64,000 nucleotides of DNA from the NCBI RefSeq assembly GCF_023716485.1, contig NZ_CP092418.1, forward strand, positions 4,062,501-4,126,500, read 5' to 3'. The notes under the pieces were generated by a model, which saw nothing but the letters and a program-made list of their open reading frames with translations, was not told the DNA's origin and searched no databases. Shown one piece after another: positions 19,026 through 29,855 of this stretch; positions within the stretch are counted from its first letter, which is position 1, and each line of letters begins with the position of its first letter. Source of the stretch: Microbulbifer variabilis (GTDB taxonomy: Bacteria; Pseudomonadota; Gammaproteobacteria; Pseudomonadales; Cellvibrionaceae). A program made the translations under genes and the position numbers.

Positions 19026-20138
19026 TTACTCTTCGACGTTCAAGTACTCTTCCACTTCCAGTTCAAAACCGGAAATAGCGCTGAACTTAAACGGCGCACT
19101 CATCAGGCGCATCTTGCGCACCTTGAGATCACGCAGTATCTGCGAACCGGTACCCACCTGCTTGTACACCAAGTCCTGGCTGGGGCGCTGCTGCTTGCCG
19201 CTGATCAGCCAATCGATACTCTCCTCGATTTCCTCGGTGGTCTCGTTATGACAGATCAATACCACCACACCTTTGCCCTCTTTCTCGATGCGCTGCATGG
19301 CGCGGCGGAAAGTCCAGGGGACAAATTTTTCATCACCGCGCTGAATCGTGAGCACATCTCGCAGGGTGTTGCCCACATGTACGCGCACCAGGGTTGGCTC
19401 CTCTGGCGTAGGCTCGCCTTTGATAAAGGCGAAGTGGCGCTCGCGGCGGGCCTTATCGAGATAGGTGCGCAGTTTAAACTCGCCAAACTCGGTACGCACT
19501 TTGCGTTCGTTGACGCACTCCACGGTTTTCTCGTTGAGCGCGCGGTAAGTAATCAAGTCGGCAATGGTGCCGATCTTCAGGTTGTGCTCTTTCGCGAACT
19601 TTTCCAGATCCGGGCGGCGTGCCATGGTGCCATCGTCATTCATGATTTCAACGATTACCGCGGCCGCCTCGAAACCCGCCAAGCGGGAAAGATCACAGCC
19701 TGCTTCAGTGTGGCCGGCACGGCTCAGTACGCCACCGGGCTGGGCCATAATCGGGAAAATATGTCCGGGCTGAACGATATCGCTAGGTTTGGCATTTCTA
19801 TTTACGGCGGCGCGCACGGTACGCGCACGGTCCGCAGCGGAAATACCGGTGGTTACCCCTTCGGCAGCTTCGATAGAGACGGTGAAGTTGGTGCTGAACT
19901 GGGCACCGTTATCCCGCGACATCAGCGGCAGGTCCAGCTGCTCACAGCGCTCCTTGGACATGGGCATACAGATCAGACCGCGGGCATGGGTAGCCATAAA
20001 GTTAATATCTTCGGCGCGCACCTGCTCCGCTGCCATCACCAGGTCACCCTCGTTTTCGCGATCCTCATCGTCCATCAGGATCACCATTTTGCCCTGGCGG
20101 ATATCGTCGATCAGTTCTTCAACCGTATTTAATTCCAT
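19026..20138 (-). CDS. ribBA: 3,4-dihydroxy-2-butanone-4-phosphate synthase with degenerate GTP cyclohydrolase II domain (RibBA-like)
   Basis: The protein is 370 residues. Its N-terminal ~200 residues are a complete Rib[17 protein letters not shown] metal-binding cluster, TGISAADRA and [13 protein letters not shown]. The C-terminal ~165 residues align with the RibA fold, but the zinc motif is absent: where RibA has ECLTGD and RCDCG, this has GNTLRDVL and [12 protein letters not shown] cyclohydrolase activity is therefore unlikely from this half; the separate ribA at 15201 supplies it. Such hybrid RibBA proteins are known in proteobacteria, where the domain is suspected to be regulatory. Confidence 0.93.
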   Translation of the reverse strand: MELNTVEELIDDIRQGKMVILMDDEDRENEGDLVMAAEQVRAEDINFMATHARGLICMPMSKERCEQLDLPLMSRDNGAQFSTNFTVSIEAAEGVTTGISAADRARTVRAAVNRNAKPSDIVQPGHIFPIMAQPGGVLSRAGHTEAGCDLSRLAGFEAAAVIVEIMNDDGTMARRPDLEKFAKEHNLKIGTIADLITYRALNEKTVECVNERKVRTEFGEFKLRTYLDKARRERHFAFIKGEPTPEEPTLVRVHVGNTLRDVLTIQRGDEKFVPWTFRRAMQRIEKEGKGVVVLICHNETTEEIEESIDWLISGKQQRPSQDLVYKQVGTGSQILRDLKVRKMRLMSAPFKFSAISGFELEVEEYLNVEE

Positions 20139-20237
20139 TGCTAACTCTGGATAAATTAATCAATTGCAAATTGAGCGGCTTTCCCTGCAGTTACACTCAC
20201 CCGCCCTCACTGGCGCGGCATGCCGGGATAAAGCCAG

Positions 20238-20900
20238 CTAGCGCTTGTAAAACCCGTTCTGGGCGAGAAATTCGAGTGTCATACCACCGTCGCTGGATTT
20301 GGCCGCCTCCTCGCCAAGAAGCAGGCGCTCCAGGTAGCGTGCGATCAAGTCCACCTCAAGATTGACCCGGGTGCCAGCTGCGTAGCCCTGCATAATCGTT
20401 TCCTGCAGGGTATGCGGCACAATGGTGAGTTCAAACTCAGCGCCGTCCACCGCGTTCACAGTAAGACTGGTACCGTCGACAGTAATCGAGCCCTTGTGGG
20501 CAATATAACGAGCCAGATTATCCGGTGCGCGTAGGCGAAAACGCTCGGCACGGGCCTCAGATTTACGCCACACCACCTCGCCGATACCGTCCACATGGCC
20601 GCTGACAATATGGCCGCCAAGGCGGGTTTGTGGGGTCAATGCCTTCTCCAAATTGACCCTATCCCCGCGCTTCCAACTGCTGACACTGGTGACATCCAGC
20701 GTCTCCGCGGAAACATCCGCCCAATAGCCATCACCGGGCAGCTCCACTACGGTCAGACAGACCCCGTTTGTGGCGATACTATCGCCAAGCTGTACATCGG
20801 CGAGGTCCAGCTTGCCGCTCCTAACGCGCACGCGCAGATCACCACCGCGCGGCTGCAGATCGGCAATCTCGCCAACCGCTTCAATAATTCCAGTAAACAT
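20238..20900 (-). CDS. ribE: Riboflavin synthase, alpha subunit
   Basis: This 220-residue protein has two lumazine-binding repeats, beginning [12 protein letters not shown] and (second half) GHIVSGHVDGIGEV. GVCLTVVEL and GTSLTVNAV are the paired GxxLTV motifs. It dismutates two lumazines to riboflavin, the final step. Its start codon overlaps the ribD stop by one base (20900), indicating coupling. Confidence 0.95.
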   Translation of the reverse strand: MFTGIIEAVGEIADLQPRGGDLRVRVRSGKLDLADVQLGDSIATNGVCLTVVELPGDGYWADVSAETLDVTSVSSWKRGDRVNLEKALTPQTRLGGHIVSGHVDGIGEVVWRKSEARAERFRLRAPDNLARYIAHKGSITVDGTSLTVNAVDGAEFELTIVPHTLQETIMQGYAAGTRVNLEVDLIARYLERLLLGEEAAKSSDGGMTLEFLAQNGFYKR

Positions 20901-22045
20901 CAGCGCTCGATATCCGTGGTTGCGGTGATGCGCCAGTCGTGGCCGACCGCGCGCATATCGGTAATCGTAATCGGCAGCACCGAGCCCATACGCTCGATGG
21001 GCAATTCAAACAGCGGCCGCGCCGTGCTGCCGAGCAGCTTGGGCGCCAGATAGACAATCAATTCGTCTACGTGACCCCGGTAGAGAAACTCACCGGAAAG
21101 GATCGCACCGCTTTCTATCAATACTTCATTGCATTCGCGTCGGGCCAACTCTTTGAGCAGGGCAAGCAGGTCCACCCGACCGTCCTTGTCCTGAGGTAAA
21201 ACGACAACTTCGGCACCCGCGTTTTCCAGTCGCTGACGGCGCTCTGGATCGGCGCGCTCAGTAGTGCATACCAGTGTGGGGGCGTCCCCCTGCAAAATAA
21301 AGGCCTTTGCCGGCGTGCGCAGCTGGCTGTCGACAATAACGCGCAGGGGCTGAACTTCTGCAGCCTGTTCCGCTTCGAGCAGCTCCAGCGCCATCTCATC
21401 GGCGCGCACATTGAGATTCGGGTTGTCGAATCGCACAGTCTCTACGCCAGTTACCACTGCACAGCTGCGCGCACGCAGACGCTGCACATCGGCGCGCGCA
21501 GCCGGGCCCGAAACCCATTTGGATTCACCGCTGGCCATGGCGGTGCGACCATCTAAACTCATCGCAGATTTGCTGCGCACCAGGGGTAACCCCAAGGTCA
21601 TACGCTTGATAAAACCCGGGTTGAGCGCGCGGCAGCGCTCTTCCAGCACTGGCCCCTCTACCTCAATGCCCGCATCGCGCAGTTTCTGCAAACCGCTTCC
21701 GGCAACCCTGGGATTCGGGTCTTCCATACCGTATACCACGCGGGCGACACCGGCCTGCACCAGTGCCTCGGCACAGGGACCTGTGCGGCCACTGTGGCTA
21801 CAGGGTTCAAGGGTCACATAGACGATGGCGCCGCGGGTTCGCTCGCCCGCATCGCGCAGGGCTTCTATTTCAGCGTGGGGTTCGCCAGCACGCTTATGCC
21901 AGCCCTCGGCAATTACTTTGCCATTAGCATCGGTGATCACACAGCCGACCCGGGGGTTCGGCATAGTGGTATAGAGACCGCGCTCCGCCAGCTGAATAGC
22001 ACGGCCCATCAGTGCCTGGGCACTCTCTACAGCCATTTGACTCAT
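20900..22045 (-). CDS. ribD: Bifunctional riboflavin deaminase/reductase
   Basis: The 381-residue protein has an N-terminal cytidine-deaminase-like zinc domain (HAEIEAL and [16 protein letters not shown]) and a C-terminal DHFR-like reductase domain beginning near [13 protein letters not shown]. It carries out the second and third steps of riboflavin synthesis. Its ATG lies within the last codons of nrdR (overlap 22042-22045), giving the conserved nrdR-ribD coupling. Confidence 0.95.
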   Translation of the reverse strand: MSQMAVESAQALMGRAIQLAERGLYTTMPNPRVGCVITDANGKVIAEGWHKRAGEPHAEIEALRDAGERTRGAIVYVTLEPCSHSGRTGPCAEALVQAGVARVVYGMEDPNPRVAGSGLQKLRDAGIEVEGPVLEERCRALNPGFIKRMTLGLPLVRSKSAMSLDGRTAMASGESKWVSGPAARADVQRLRARSCAVVTGVETVRFDNPNLNVRADEMALELLEAEQAAEVQPLRVIVDSQLRTPAKAFILQGDAPTLVCTTERADPERRQRLENAGAEVVVLPQDKDGRVDLLALLKELARRECNEVLIESGAILSGEFLYRGHVDELIVYLAPKLLGSTARPLFELPIERMGSVLPITITDMRAVGHDWRITATTDIER

Positions 22046-22509
22046 TGCGTTTGGTTTTCCTTACTGGTCAGGCGCTCAATTTCTTCACTGAAGTCGCTGA
22101 CATCTTCAAAGCGTCGATACACCGAGGCAAAGCGCACATAAGCGACCTCATCCAGCTCGCGCAACTGCTCCATAACCAGCTCGCCAATGGCCCTTGCGGG
22201 CAACTCGCGCTCACCCGTTGCGCGCAGTGCATGCTTGATTTGGGAGACTGCGGATTCCACCCGCTCGATACTGACCGGGCGCTTCTCTACCGCGCGCTGG
22301 ATGCCCGCGCGCAATTTGTCTTCATTGAAGGGCTCGCGCTGGCCATTTTGTTTGATCACCCTGGGCAACAGCAGCTCTGCGCTTTCAAAGGTGGTGAAAC
22401 GTTCATGGCATTCGAGGCACTCGCGCCGGCGGCGCACCTGATCGCCCTCCGCCACCAGGCGGGAATCAACTACTTTGGTTTCTTCTGCGCTGCAGAAAGG
22501 ACAGTGCAT
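22042..22509 (-). CDS. nrdR: Ribonucleotide reductase transcriptional repressor NrdR
   Basis: This 155-residue protein has an N-terminal zinc ribbon (CPFC, then CLEC) and [17 protein letters not shown], followed by an ATP-cone domain starting at [11 protein letters not shown]. In known systems it represses nrd genes by binding NrdR boxes when dATP is high. It sits between glyA and ribD, the common gammaproteobacterial arrangement. Confidence 0.95.
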   Translation of the reverse strand: MHCPFCSAEETKVVDSRLVAEGDQVRRRRECLECHERFTTFESAELLLPRVIKQNGQREPFNEDKLRAGIQRAVEKRPVSIERVESAVSQIKHALRATGERELPARAIGELVMEQLRELDEVAYVRFASVYRRFEDVSDFSEEIERLTSKENQTQ

Positions 22510-22620
22510 GTGGGATCGTCCCCAGGGGAATGGAAAATGGGCCGCAGTTTATCACAGCCGTTGCCCCCTGTGACTGCACCACGCACCGCTGCGGTGCAGC
22601 ACACCGTGATACAGCCATAA

Positions 22621-22647
22621 AAAAAGCGGCTCACCGAGCCGCTTTTT
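22621..22647 (-). terminator. Rho-independent terminator after glyA
   Basis: On the minus strand, AAAAAGCGGCTC-GGT-GAGCCGC is followed by seven T residues, 15 bases after the glyA stop. It separates glyA from nrdR. Confidence 0.88.
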
Positions 22648-22661
22648 CCAGCAAAGCTAAA

Positions 22662-23930
22662 TTAGGCTTTCTTGTACACAGGAAACTGTGCACAGATCTC
22701 CAGAACTTTTTGCTTCACATCGGCAATGGTGGCTTCAACATCGCCGCCTTCCAGTGCGTCCAGGATATCGCAGATCCAATGGGTCAGCTGCTGGGTTTCC
22801 TTCACGCCGAAACCGCGCGTGGTAATCGCCGGAGTACCGACACGCAGACCACTGGTAATGAAGGGGGAACGCGGGTCATTAGGCACCGCATTTTTATTCA
22901 CCGTGATATTGGCATTGCCCAGGGCCTCATCGGCATCTTTACCGGTGTATTCCTTACCGATCAGGTCCACCAGCATCAGGTGGTCATCAGTGCCGCCAGA
23001 AACGATATTGATACCGCGGTCGAGGAAAGTCTCCGCCATAGCGCGGGCATTCTCTACCACCTTCTTCTGATAAGCCTTGTATTCTGGGCTCATGGCCTCC
23101 TTAAAGGAAACCGCCTTGGCCGCGATAACATGCATCAGCGGGCCACCCTGACCACCAGGGAATACCGCGGAGTTCAGTTTTTTCTCGATCTCTTCGTTGG
23201 CACGGGCCAGGATAATGCCACCGCGCGGTCCGCGCAGGGTCTTGTGAGTGGTGGAGGTCACCACATCGGCGTGGGGAATCGGCGATGGGTATTCACCAGC
23301 GGCAACCAGACCGGCTACGTGGGCCATATCTACAAACAGATAGGCACCCACTTTGTCGGCGATTTCGCGGAAACGCGCCCAATCCATGACTCGGCTATAG
23401 GCGGAAAAACCGGCCACGATCATCTTGGGCTTGTGCTCCAGAGCCAGACGTTCCACTTCCTCGTAATCCACCTCACCGGTTTCCGGGTTCAGGCCGTACT
23501 GCACCGCATTGTAGATTTTGCCAGAGAAGTTGACGCGGGCACCGTGGGTCAGGTGGCCGCCGTGAGCCAGGCTCATACCCAGCACGGTGTCGCCGGGGGC
23601 GCACAAGGCTTGATATACCGCTGAGTTGGCCTGGGAGCCAGAGTGAGGTTGTACATTGGCGTAATCCGCACCAAACAGAGCCTTGGCGCGCTCAATCGCC
23701 AGGGTTTCCACTTTATCCACATACTCACAGCCACCGTAGTAGCGTTTGCCCGGATAACCTTCTGCGTACTTATTCGTGAGGCTGCTGCCCTGGGCTTCCA
23801 TGACTTGTGGGCTGGTGTAGTTCTCGGAGGCGATCAGCTCAATGTGGTCTTCCTGGCGAGAATCCTCTTCGCGGATAGCTTCCCAGATTTCGGGATCGTA
23901 AGAAGCGAGCGTGACAGATGAATCAAACAT
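22662..23930 (-). CDS. glyA: Serine hydroxymethyltransferase
   Basis: This 422-residue PLP enzyme interconverts serine and glycine with tetrahydrofolate. Landmarks are [28 protein letters not shown], the PLP lysine in [16 protein letters not shown], and TPAITTRGF near the C-terminus. Length is that of the family. It stands alone with its own terminator. Confidence 0.96.
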   Translation of the reverse strand: MFDSSVTLASYDPEIWEAIREEDSRQEDHIELIASENYTSPQVMEAQGSSLTNKYAEGYPGKRYYGGCEYVDKVETLAIERAKALFGADYANVQPHSGSQANSAVYQALCAPGDTVLGMSLAHGGHLTHGARVNFSGKIYNAVQYGLNPETGEVDYEEVERLALEHKPKMIVAGFSAYSRVMDWARFREIADKVGAYLFVDMAHVAGLVAAGEYPSPIPHADVVTSTTHKTLRGPRGGIILARANEEIEKKLNSAVFPGGQGGPLMHVIAAKAVSFKEAMSPEYKAYQKKVVENARAMAETFLDRGINIVSGGTDDHLMLVDLIGKEYTGKDADEALGNANITVNKNAVPNDPRSPFITSGLRVGTPAITTRGFGVKETQQLTHWICDILDALEGGDVEATIADVKQKVLEICAQFPVYKKA

Positions 23931-24606
23931 GGTGTTCCCTCGGTAATGCGGGCTGAGTAGAGACTGGTGTAACTCGGTACCACTGTGCTCAGGCCTTGCA
24001 ACTTGGCCTCAGGCGCCAATAGGCCCCACTGACTACTCAAAGAATCCTGAGCATTTTAGAAAGGCGCGCATTGTACACCAAGGTCACAGGGATTGCGCGA
24101 AAACCAAAATCCGGCCAGTTAGCCGTGTTTTGGACTATTGATTGCCTTAGAAATGAGCAATTCAGGGGCCGGACTCATAAGCCACCTCTTTAAATGCTTG
24201 TTTTACTCAAATACCTTGTCACTGCTGGCCCTTAAGCTAAGCCAACACCAAAACCATACTAGGATCACCAGTCACTGCCTCATTCTCACACCAGTGACCT
24301 ATACCCGCCACCAGCTTGTGTGGACCGGTAGAACACCAATAAAAATGTATGGCCTATCCTCCTATTGATTTAACCGTTGATCCCTGTGATAAGAGTGCAC
24401 CACAGCACTCAGTCTACAAAATAAAAGTGATGACTTAATACTCAAACCCTGCGCGGCAATTAACATGACTTGAGCCCAATTTCATTATTTTACAGCCTTT
24501 GTATGACTCTAACTCGACAACTGGTTTTGGATAATTTTTAAAATGGTGCCCTTTAATTTCTTTACTGCGCCAAAATCCTCAGGTTGTACCACTTTTTTTT
24601 CGCTAC
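23931..24606. other. Gene-free region between divergent glyA and the hemerythrin gene
   Basis: No ORF here has ribosome-binding or family support; an open stretch at 24138-24368 reads as noise. The glyA-proximal 130 bases contain repeated GGCCTGAG-like segments (around 23990-24015) that could fold as a leader, but they match no riboswitch I know. The distal end holds the FNR box described separately. Confidence 0.4.
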
Positions 24607-24620
24607 TTGATCCACATCAA
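24607..24620 (+). promoter_or_regulatory. FNR/ANR box upstream of the hemerythrin gene
   Basis: TTGATCCACATCAA is a perfect match to the consensus TTGAT-N4-ATCAA. Its centre is 65 bases before the ATG at 24679. A -10-like ACAATA at 24644-24649 would place the box at about -41.5, the class II activating position. This predicts induction at low oxygen. Confidence 0.85.
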
Positions 24621-24678
24621 TTCCTCTCTCGAGTCTGCTGGCAACAATAAGCTTCGAAACTGATCGCGGAGGTCTGGG

Positions 24679-25254
24679 ATGAACAACATCTACCGACAAC
24701 TCTGTTTAGACCATAAAAATATGCAGCAAATGCTCAATGCCTTTGAGCGCTTGCTACAGGACCTTTTTGGAACTCATGAGCGGGACCCTAACACCCTCTC
24801 TCTGATTCTTGACGCACTGGATTATTTTTCTGTTTACCCAGATAAATATCATCATCCGGTAGAAGACTTGATTCTTGCTCGCTTGCTGACCAAACCTGTG
24901 CATGACCGAAGTGCTATTTATGAAGCGCAGATGCAGCACGAAAAAATTGCTGCAACCACCAAGCATATGTGTGCACTTTTCTATGCCGTAGCCAATAACG
25001 CCATGGTTGAGAGGAGAGTGTTACAAGGAGCTAGTAATAGCTATTTGCAGTTACAGCGAAATCATATTGAGCTGGAAAATTCTGCGATTTTCCCTCAAAT
25101 AGAGCAATATCTACAGGTAGAAGACTGGAAACAAATTTACAGACAGGTCAAGCAGTTAAAAGATCCTTTTTTCGATAAAAACACCAGAAATGTATATGAA
25201 TCTTTACGCGAATATCTGACTCAACCAGAAACACCCTCACAAGTTTTTGCTTAA
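24679..25254 (+). CDS. Hemerythrin HHE-domain protein
   Basis: This 191-residue helical protein carries the diiron-ligand pattern of bacterial hemerythrin-like proteins: DHKNM near residue 11, HHPVEDL (about 58-64), QHEKI (about 93) and RNHIELENS (about 128), with HxxxE spacing. Such proteins bind oxygen, nitric oxide or iron in the cytoplasm. GGAGG seven bases before the ATG is a strong ribosome site. The perfect FNR box upstream and two FNR-type genes nearby suggest an oxygen- or NO-responsive role. A SpoIIAA-like gene follows 40 bases later, probably in the same transcript. Confidence 0.85.
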   Translation: MNNIYRQLCLDHKNMQQMLNAFERLLQDLFGTHERDPNTLSLILDALDYFSVYPDKYHHPVEDLILARLLTKPVHDRSAIYEAQMQHEKIAATTKHMCALFYAVANNAMVERRVLQGASNSYLQLQRNHIELENSAIFPQIEQYLQVEDWKQIYRQVKQLKDPFFDKNTRNVYESLREYLTQPETPSQVFA

Positions 25255-25294
25255 GATGACCGGGTCATTTCACAAACTATAAAAAGGAGGAGAC

Positions 25295-25735
25295 ATGAAA
25301 ATCAAGCGTCACGGAATCTCCATTGGCATGGAAAGAATTGATGATGATTTCTTCCTGTATATCAAAGCTGTTGGGCAGTTGACCCATGAGGACTACGAAT
25401 ATATAACGCCTTTGCTAGAGTATGCTCTTGAGGGCGTTAAAAAACCACAGGTACAAATGCTGATTGACTTGCGGGATTTTGAGGGCTGGGGTCTGCACGC
25501 GATTTGGGATGAATTCAAGCTAACCCTTAAACATGGCAATGAATTCTGCCGCATTGCTGTACTTGGGGATGAAGGCTGGCAACAGCTGGCCACCAAAGTT
25601 GGAGGATGGTTTGTAAGTGGCGAAGTGCGTTACTTTGAGAAGCAGCACGAGGCCATGGACTGGCTGTCACAAGCACTGGAAGAAGTAGAGAAAAAAGGTG
25701 CAGAAAAGGAATTAGCTTTCTCCACACACTCCTGA
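25295..25735 (+). CDS. SpoIIAA-like (STAS/CRAL-TRIO fold) protein
   Basis: This 146-residue protein resembles the SpoIIAA-like family (PF11964): LTHEDYEYITPLLEYAL, then VQMLIDLRDFEGWGLHAIW, the central FCRIAVLGDEGWQ and a C-terminal EAMDWL. Members are small cytoplasmic alpha/beta proteins, often tied to stress or respiratory genes, with no defined reaction. AAGGAGGAGAC before the ATG is a very strong Shine-Dalgarno. It probably shares the FNR-controlled promoter of the hemerythrin gene. Confidence 0.8.
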   Translation: MKIKRHGISIGMERIDDDFFLYIKAVGQLTHEDYEYITPLLEYALEGVKKPQVQMLIDLRDFEGWGLHAIWDEFKLTLKHGNEFCRIAVLGDEGWQQLATKVGGWFVSGEVRYFEKQHEAMDWLSQALEEVEKKGAEKELAFSTHS

Positions 25736-25750
25736 TAAGTAGTGGATTCC

Positions 25751-25779
25751 GGGGGCGTTTTCGCCCCCTTTTTTATTTT
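25751..25779. terminator. Terminator between SpoIIAA-like gene and the first FNR gene
   Basis: GGGGGCG-TTTT-CGCCCCC followed by T6ATTTTTT, between converging genes. Confidence 0.85.
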
Positions 25780-25832
25780 TTAATGCTCAAACCCTTATCC
25801 TTTCCAGAAAATTTTCGGCACTTCAAAGACTT

Positions 25833-26564
25833 CTAAACCTCGCCCTCATAACCACAGTGGGTTCCCGCTATTTCACTAAGCCCCAGTAAATTTTGAATCT
25901 GCACTACCCTGCCATTTACTTGGATAACCCCCTGCTTTTGAAAGCGAGTAAACAGACGACTCACCGTTTCTGCAGTTAATCCTAGGTAATTGGCAATATC
26001 TGTACGCGACATTGAAAGGATAAATTCATTGGGGGAATAACCGCGACAGGCATAGCGACTGGAAATATTCATAAGCAATGCGGCAAGGCGAGTATCTGCA
26101 GAACGCTTGCCAAGCAGCATTAAAATTTCATTCTCCTTGCGCAACTCTTCGGAAAAAATGCTGTAAATCTGTTGCTGCAGGGCCGGAACCTGTTGCGCCA
26201 GTACTTCCAGTTGAGCAAAAGGCAGGAGACAGACACTGCTGTCTTCTAACGCCTCGGCATAGCTAGAGTGAACACGGGTACTATAAGCATCGAGGCCAAG
26301 TAATTCTCCCGGCAGGGCAAAATGTGTTATCTGGGTATCACCATCTGCGGCAATTACTACATTTTTAAAACTGCCAGAGCGAATCGCGTAGAGATTTTGA
26401 AATGAATCGCCAGCCCGGTAGAGAGATTCCCCGGCCTTAATGACCTTCTTTTTTCCAGTGACCTGTTCGAGGCGATCAATCTCTGCCAGAGACAGGCCCG
26501 CAGGCAAACAGAGACGCCTGACAGAGCAATTACTGCAACTTACTGCCACTGGTGAATCAGCCAT
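25833..26564 (-). CDS. FNR/ANR-family oxygen-sensing regulator, copy 1
   Basis: This 243-residue Crp/Fnr protein has N-terminal CSNCSVRRLC plus a Cys in DSSVCLLPF, the same spacing as the four iron-sulfur cysteines of E. coli FNR. The recognition helix LTAETVSRLF keeps the Glu-Ser-Arg that reads TTGAT. It should activate or repress genes at FNR boxes when oxygen is low. ATG at 26564 matches the length of its paralog at 29057; the TTG at 26585 is less likely. The two copies differ mainly after the HTH. Confidence 0.92.
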   Translation of the reverse strand: MADSPVAVSCSNCSVRRLCLPAGLSLAEIDRLEQVTGKKKVIKAGESLYRAGDSFQNLYAIRSGSFKNVVIAADGDTQITHFALPGELLGLDAYSTRVHSSYAEALEDSSVCLLPFAQLEVLAQQVPALQQQIYSIFSEELRKENEILMLLGKRSADTRLAALLMNISSRYACRGYSPNEFILSMSRTDIANYLGLTAETVSRLFTRFQKQGVIQVNGRVVQIQNLLGLSEIAGTHCGYEGEV

Positions 26565-26817
26565 ACCCAAATCGCCTTTTAACAATATAGGAAAATTGTA
26601 ACGGCATTATTGAAAAGCGTCGCCACTCAGAAACAAAACACTAAATATTAAAAAATTAGTATCGAGGCTAACCATCTTTATAAAACAAGGGACCAATATA
26701 TACTACGTTTACACAATTTCAGACATTACTCTTCTACATAAAAATAATGACTAGCGGGTGCTCCTGGGCTTATCTAAATAAACAAAGCCCTGCGAAAAAA
26801 ATGAACTTTTCGGTAAA

Positions 26818-27687
26818 TCATTGATTGGCAGATAACAGGGTATCTATCACCATTTTCTGCTGAGCTTTACCACTTGGATCTGCATGCGTTTTATAAGCAC
26901 AAAATTCATTGGCCCAAGGAGAAGTACGGACCCGAACCGGTGGATCTTCACTTTCAACAACATCTAAAACTACCTGCGCCACCTGCCCGGCACTCTGATA
27001 AAGACGGGCCGTTTGTTCTGGTGTGCGCCTCTGGATACCACTCAGATATTGTTCGAATAAGCCCTGGTAATCTCCTTCTGGCACACCACCATCCACTTGC
27101 AGTTGAGATAAAACACTGTTGGCAAATTCAGAGTAAATGCCGCCAGGTTCAACCGCAGTGAATTGAATGTTAAAGCTGGGCTGGATATAGCTAGCCATAG
27201 CCTCTGTGTACCCCTCTACAGCAAACTTGGCAGCACAATAAAGTTCATTAAACGGCTGCCCCACTAACCCGCCCACAGAGGAAATGTTGATAATCCGACC
27301 GCTGCGTTCCTTTCGCATATGGGGGAGTACTGCCTTGGTGCAACGCACTACCCCGTGGAAGTTCACATCCATAACCCACTGTGTCTCTACCTCTGAGGCC
27401 ATTTCGGTGGTTTTCACAAAGCCGGCACCGGCATTGTTAACCAAAATATCGATACGCCCCTGCTCCTCAATAATGGTATTCACAGCATGTTGAATACTTC
27501 CTGCATCCTGCACGTCTAGCGCTAAAACGTTGAGCTTGTGCCCAAGCCCGGCATCTTTCAGCAGTGGGCCCGCTTTGTCCAAATCCCTCATGGTGGCGTA
27601 GACAACATACCCCCGCTTCGCCATTTTGGTGGCCAAACTCTGTCCCAAACCTGTAGATGTTCCCGTAATCAGTACTACCTTGCCCAT
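26818..27687 (-). CDS. Short-chain dehydrogenase/reductase
   Basis: The 289-residue protein is a classical SDR: VLITGTSTGLGQSLA nucleotide-binding motif, NNAGAGF, catalytic Ser in IINISSVGG and YCAAK. It uses NAD(P)H on an unknown alcohol or carbonyl substrate. The C-terminal extension (about 40 residues beyond the core) resembles the group typified by oxidoreductases of the 17-beta-HSD-like branch. It lies between the two FNR genes without a clear functional link. Confidence 0.85.
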   Translation of the reverse strand: MGKVVLITGTSTGLGQSLATKMAKRGYVVYATMRDLDKAGPLLKDAGLGHKLNVLALDVQDAGSIQHAVNTIIEEQGRIDILVNNAGAGFVKTTEMASEVETQWVMDVNFHGVVRCTKAVLPHMRKERSGRIINISSVGGLVGQPFNELYCAAKFAVEGYTEAMASYIQPSFNIQFTAVEPGGIYSEFANSVLSQLQVDGGVPEGDYQGLFEQYLSGIQRRTPEQTARLYQSAGQVAQVVLDVVESEDPPVRVRTSPWANEFCAYKTHADPSGKAQQKMVIDTLLSANQ

Positions 27688-27779
27688 AGGTCCACTCCAA
27701 CACTCAGAAAAAGTACACTGCCTGGTGTATGTTACACCTCTAACTCACAAAGTAAACCGCCTGGTTTACACAGCTGTAG

Positions 27780-28946
<1,167 letters not shown>

Positions 28947-28987
28947 TTAATGCGACCCTAACGCAAATAATTTGAAAAATGTTATAG

Positions 28988-29020
28988 GGCCTGCTAATTA
29001 TTTAGCCTGGGCCTTTTTAA
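28988..29020. terminator. Probable terminator between adenine deaminase and FNR copy 2
   Basis: GGCC...GCTAA-TTAT-TTAGC...GGCC followed by TTTTT lies between converging genes. The stem has bulges. Confidence 0.55.
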
Positions 29021-29056
29021 TCAACTAAGCTTATCAAACTTTGATAGAGTGCTTAA

Positions 29057-29785
29057 TCAGTCTTCATCGTAACCGTAATGGGTTCCGGCCAGTTCACTGA
29101 GACTGATCATATCCATTATTTCCACCGCCCGACCACTTACCTTAATCAGTTTCTCTTTTTGAAAACGCGAAAATAATCGACTTACGGTTTCTGCAGTTAA
29201 CCCAAGGTAGTTGGCAATATCTGTGCGCGGCATAGACAACACAAATTCACTGTGCGAATAACCGCGACGGGCATAGCGGCTGGAAATATTAATCAGTAAA
29301 GCCGCTAAGCGGGTATCAGCCGATCGCTTGCCCAACAGCATTAAAATATCATTTTCCTGGCGCAGCTCTTCAGAAAAAATACTATAAATCTGCTGCTGCA
29401 ACGCGGTGACCTGATTAGCCAGTAATTCCAGCTGGGTAAAGGGCAACAGGCAGACACTACTGTCTTCCAGCGCCTCAGCGTAACTGGGGTGTACGCGGCT
29501 ACTATAGGCATCCAGCCCCAACAACTCTCCTGGCAGGGCAAAATGAGTGACCTGCGTATCGCCATCCGCTGCGATAACCACAGTTTTAAAACTGCCTGAA
29601 CGAATAGCGTAAAGGTTTGCAAAAGGATCACCGGAGCGATACAAGGTCTCACCGGCTTTTACAATTTTCTTACGGCGCGTAACCTGCTCTAGTCGATCGA
29701 TATCTGCTTGAGATAACCCCGCAGGCAGGCATAAACGTCTAACCGAGCAGTTGCTGCAACTAACCGCTACTGAGGAATCCATCAT
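29057..29785 (-). CDS. FNR/ANR-family oxygen-sensing regulator, copy 2
   Basis: The 242-residue paralog of the gene at 25833 is nearly identical over most of its length. Cys10, Cys13, Cys19 and Cys112 have the same spacing as FNR Cys20, 23, 29 and 122, so it should hold a [4Fe-4S] cluster. The HTH reads LTAETVSRLFSRFQ. It lies 70 bases downstream of hemN on the same strand, a pairing seen for anr-hemN in pseudomonads, so this copy is the likelier ancestral ANR. Confidence 0.93.
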   Translation of the reverse strand: MMDSSVAVSCSNCSVRRLCLPAGLSQADIDRLEQVTRRKKIVKAGETLYRSGDPFANLYAIRSGSFKTVVIAADGDTQVTHFALPGELLGLDAYSSRVHPSYAEALEDSSVCLLPFTQLELLANQVTALQQQIYSIFSEELRQENDILMLLGKRSADTRLAALLINISSRYARRGYSHSEFVLSMPRTDIANYLGLTAETVSRLFSRFQKEKLIKVSGRAVEIMDMISLSELAGTHYGYDED

Positions 29786-29855
29786 ACTAAACCAGTCGGT
29801 AAACTAATTTGCGGCTATTGTACCCGCTGTGAAGACAATCGTCTCCTGTAGAACA

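Noticed and set aside
19248..20132. 294-codon plus-strand ORF opposite ribBA
   Set aside because: It is a shadow of ribBA, whose motifs are clear on the other strand.
23931..24060. Glycine or folate riboswitch before glyA
   Set aside because: Repeated GGCCTGAG-like segments could fold, but no conserved core of either class is present.
24138..24368. 76-codon ORF between glyA and the hemerythrin gene
   Set aside because: No ribosome site, no similarity and irregular composition.
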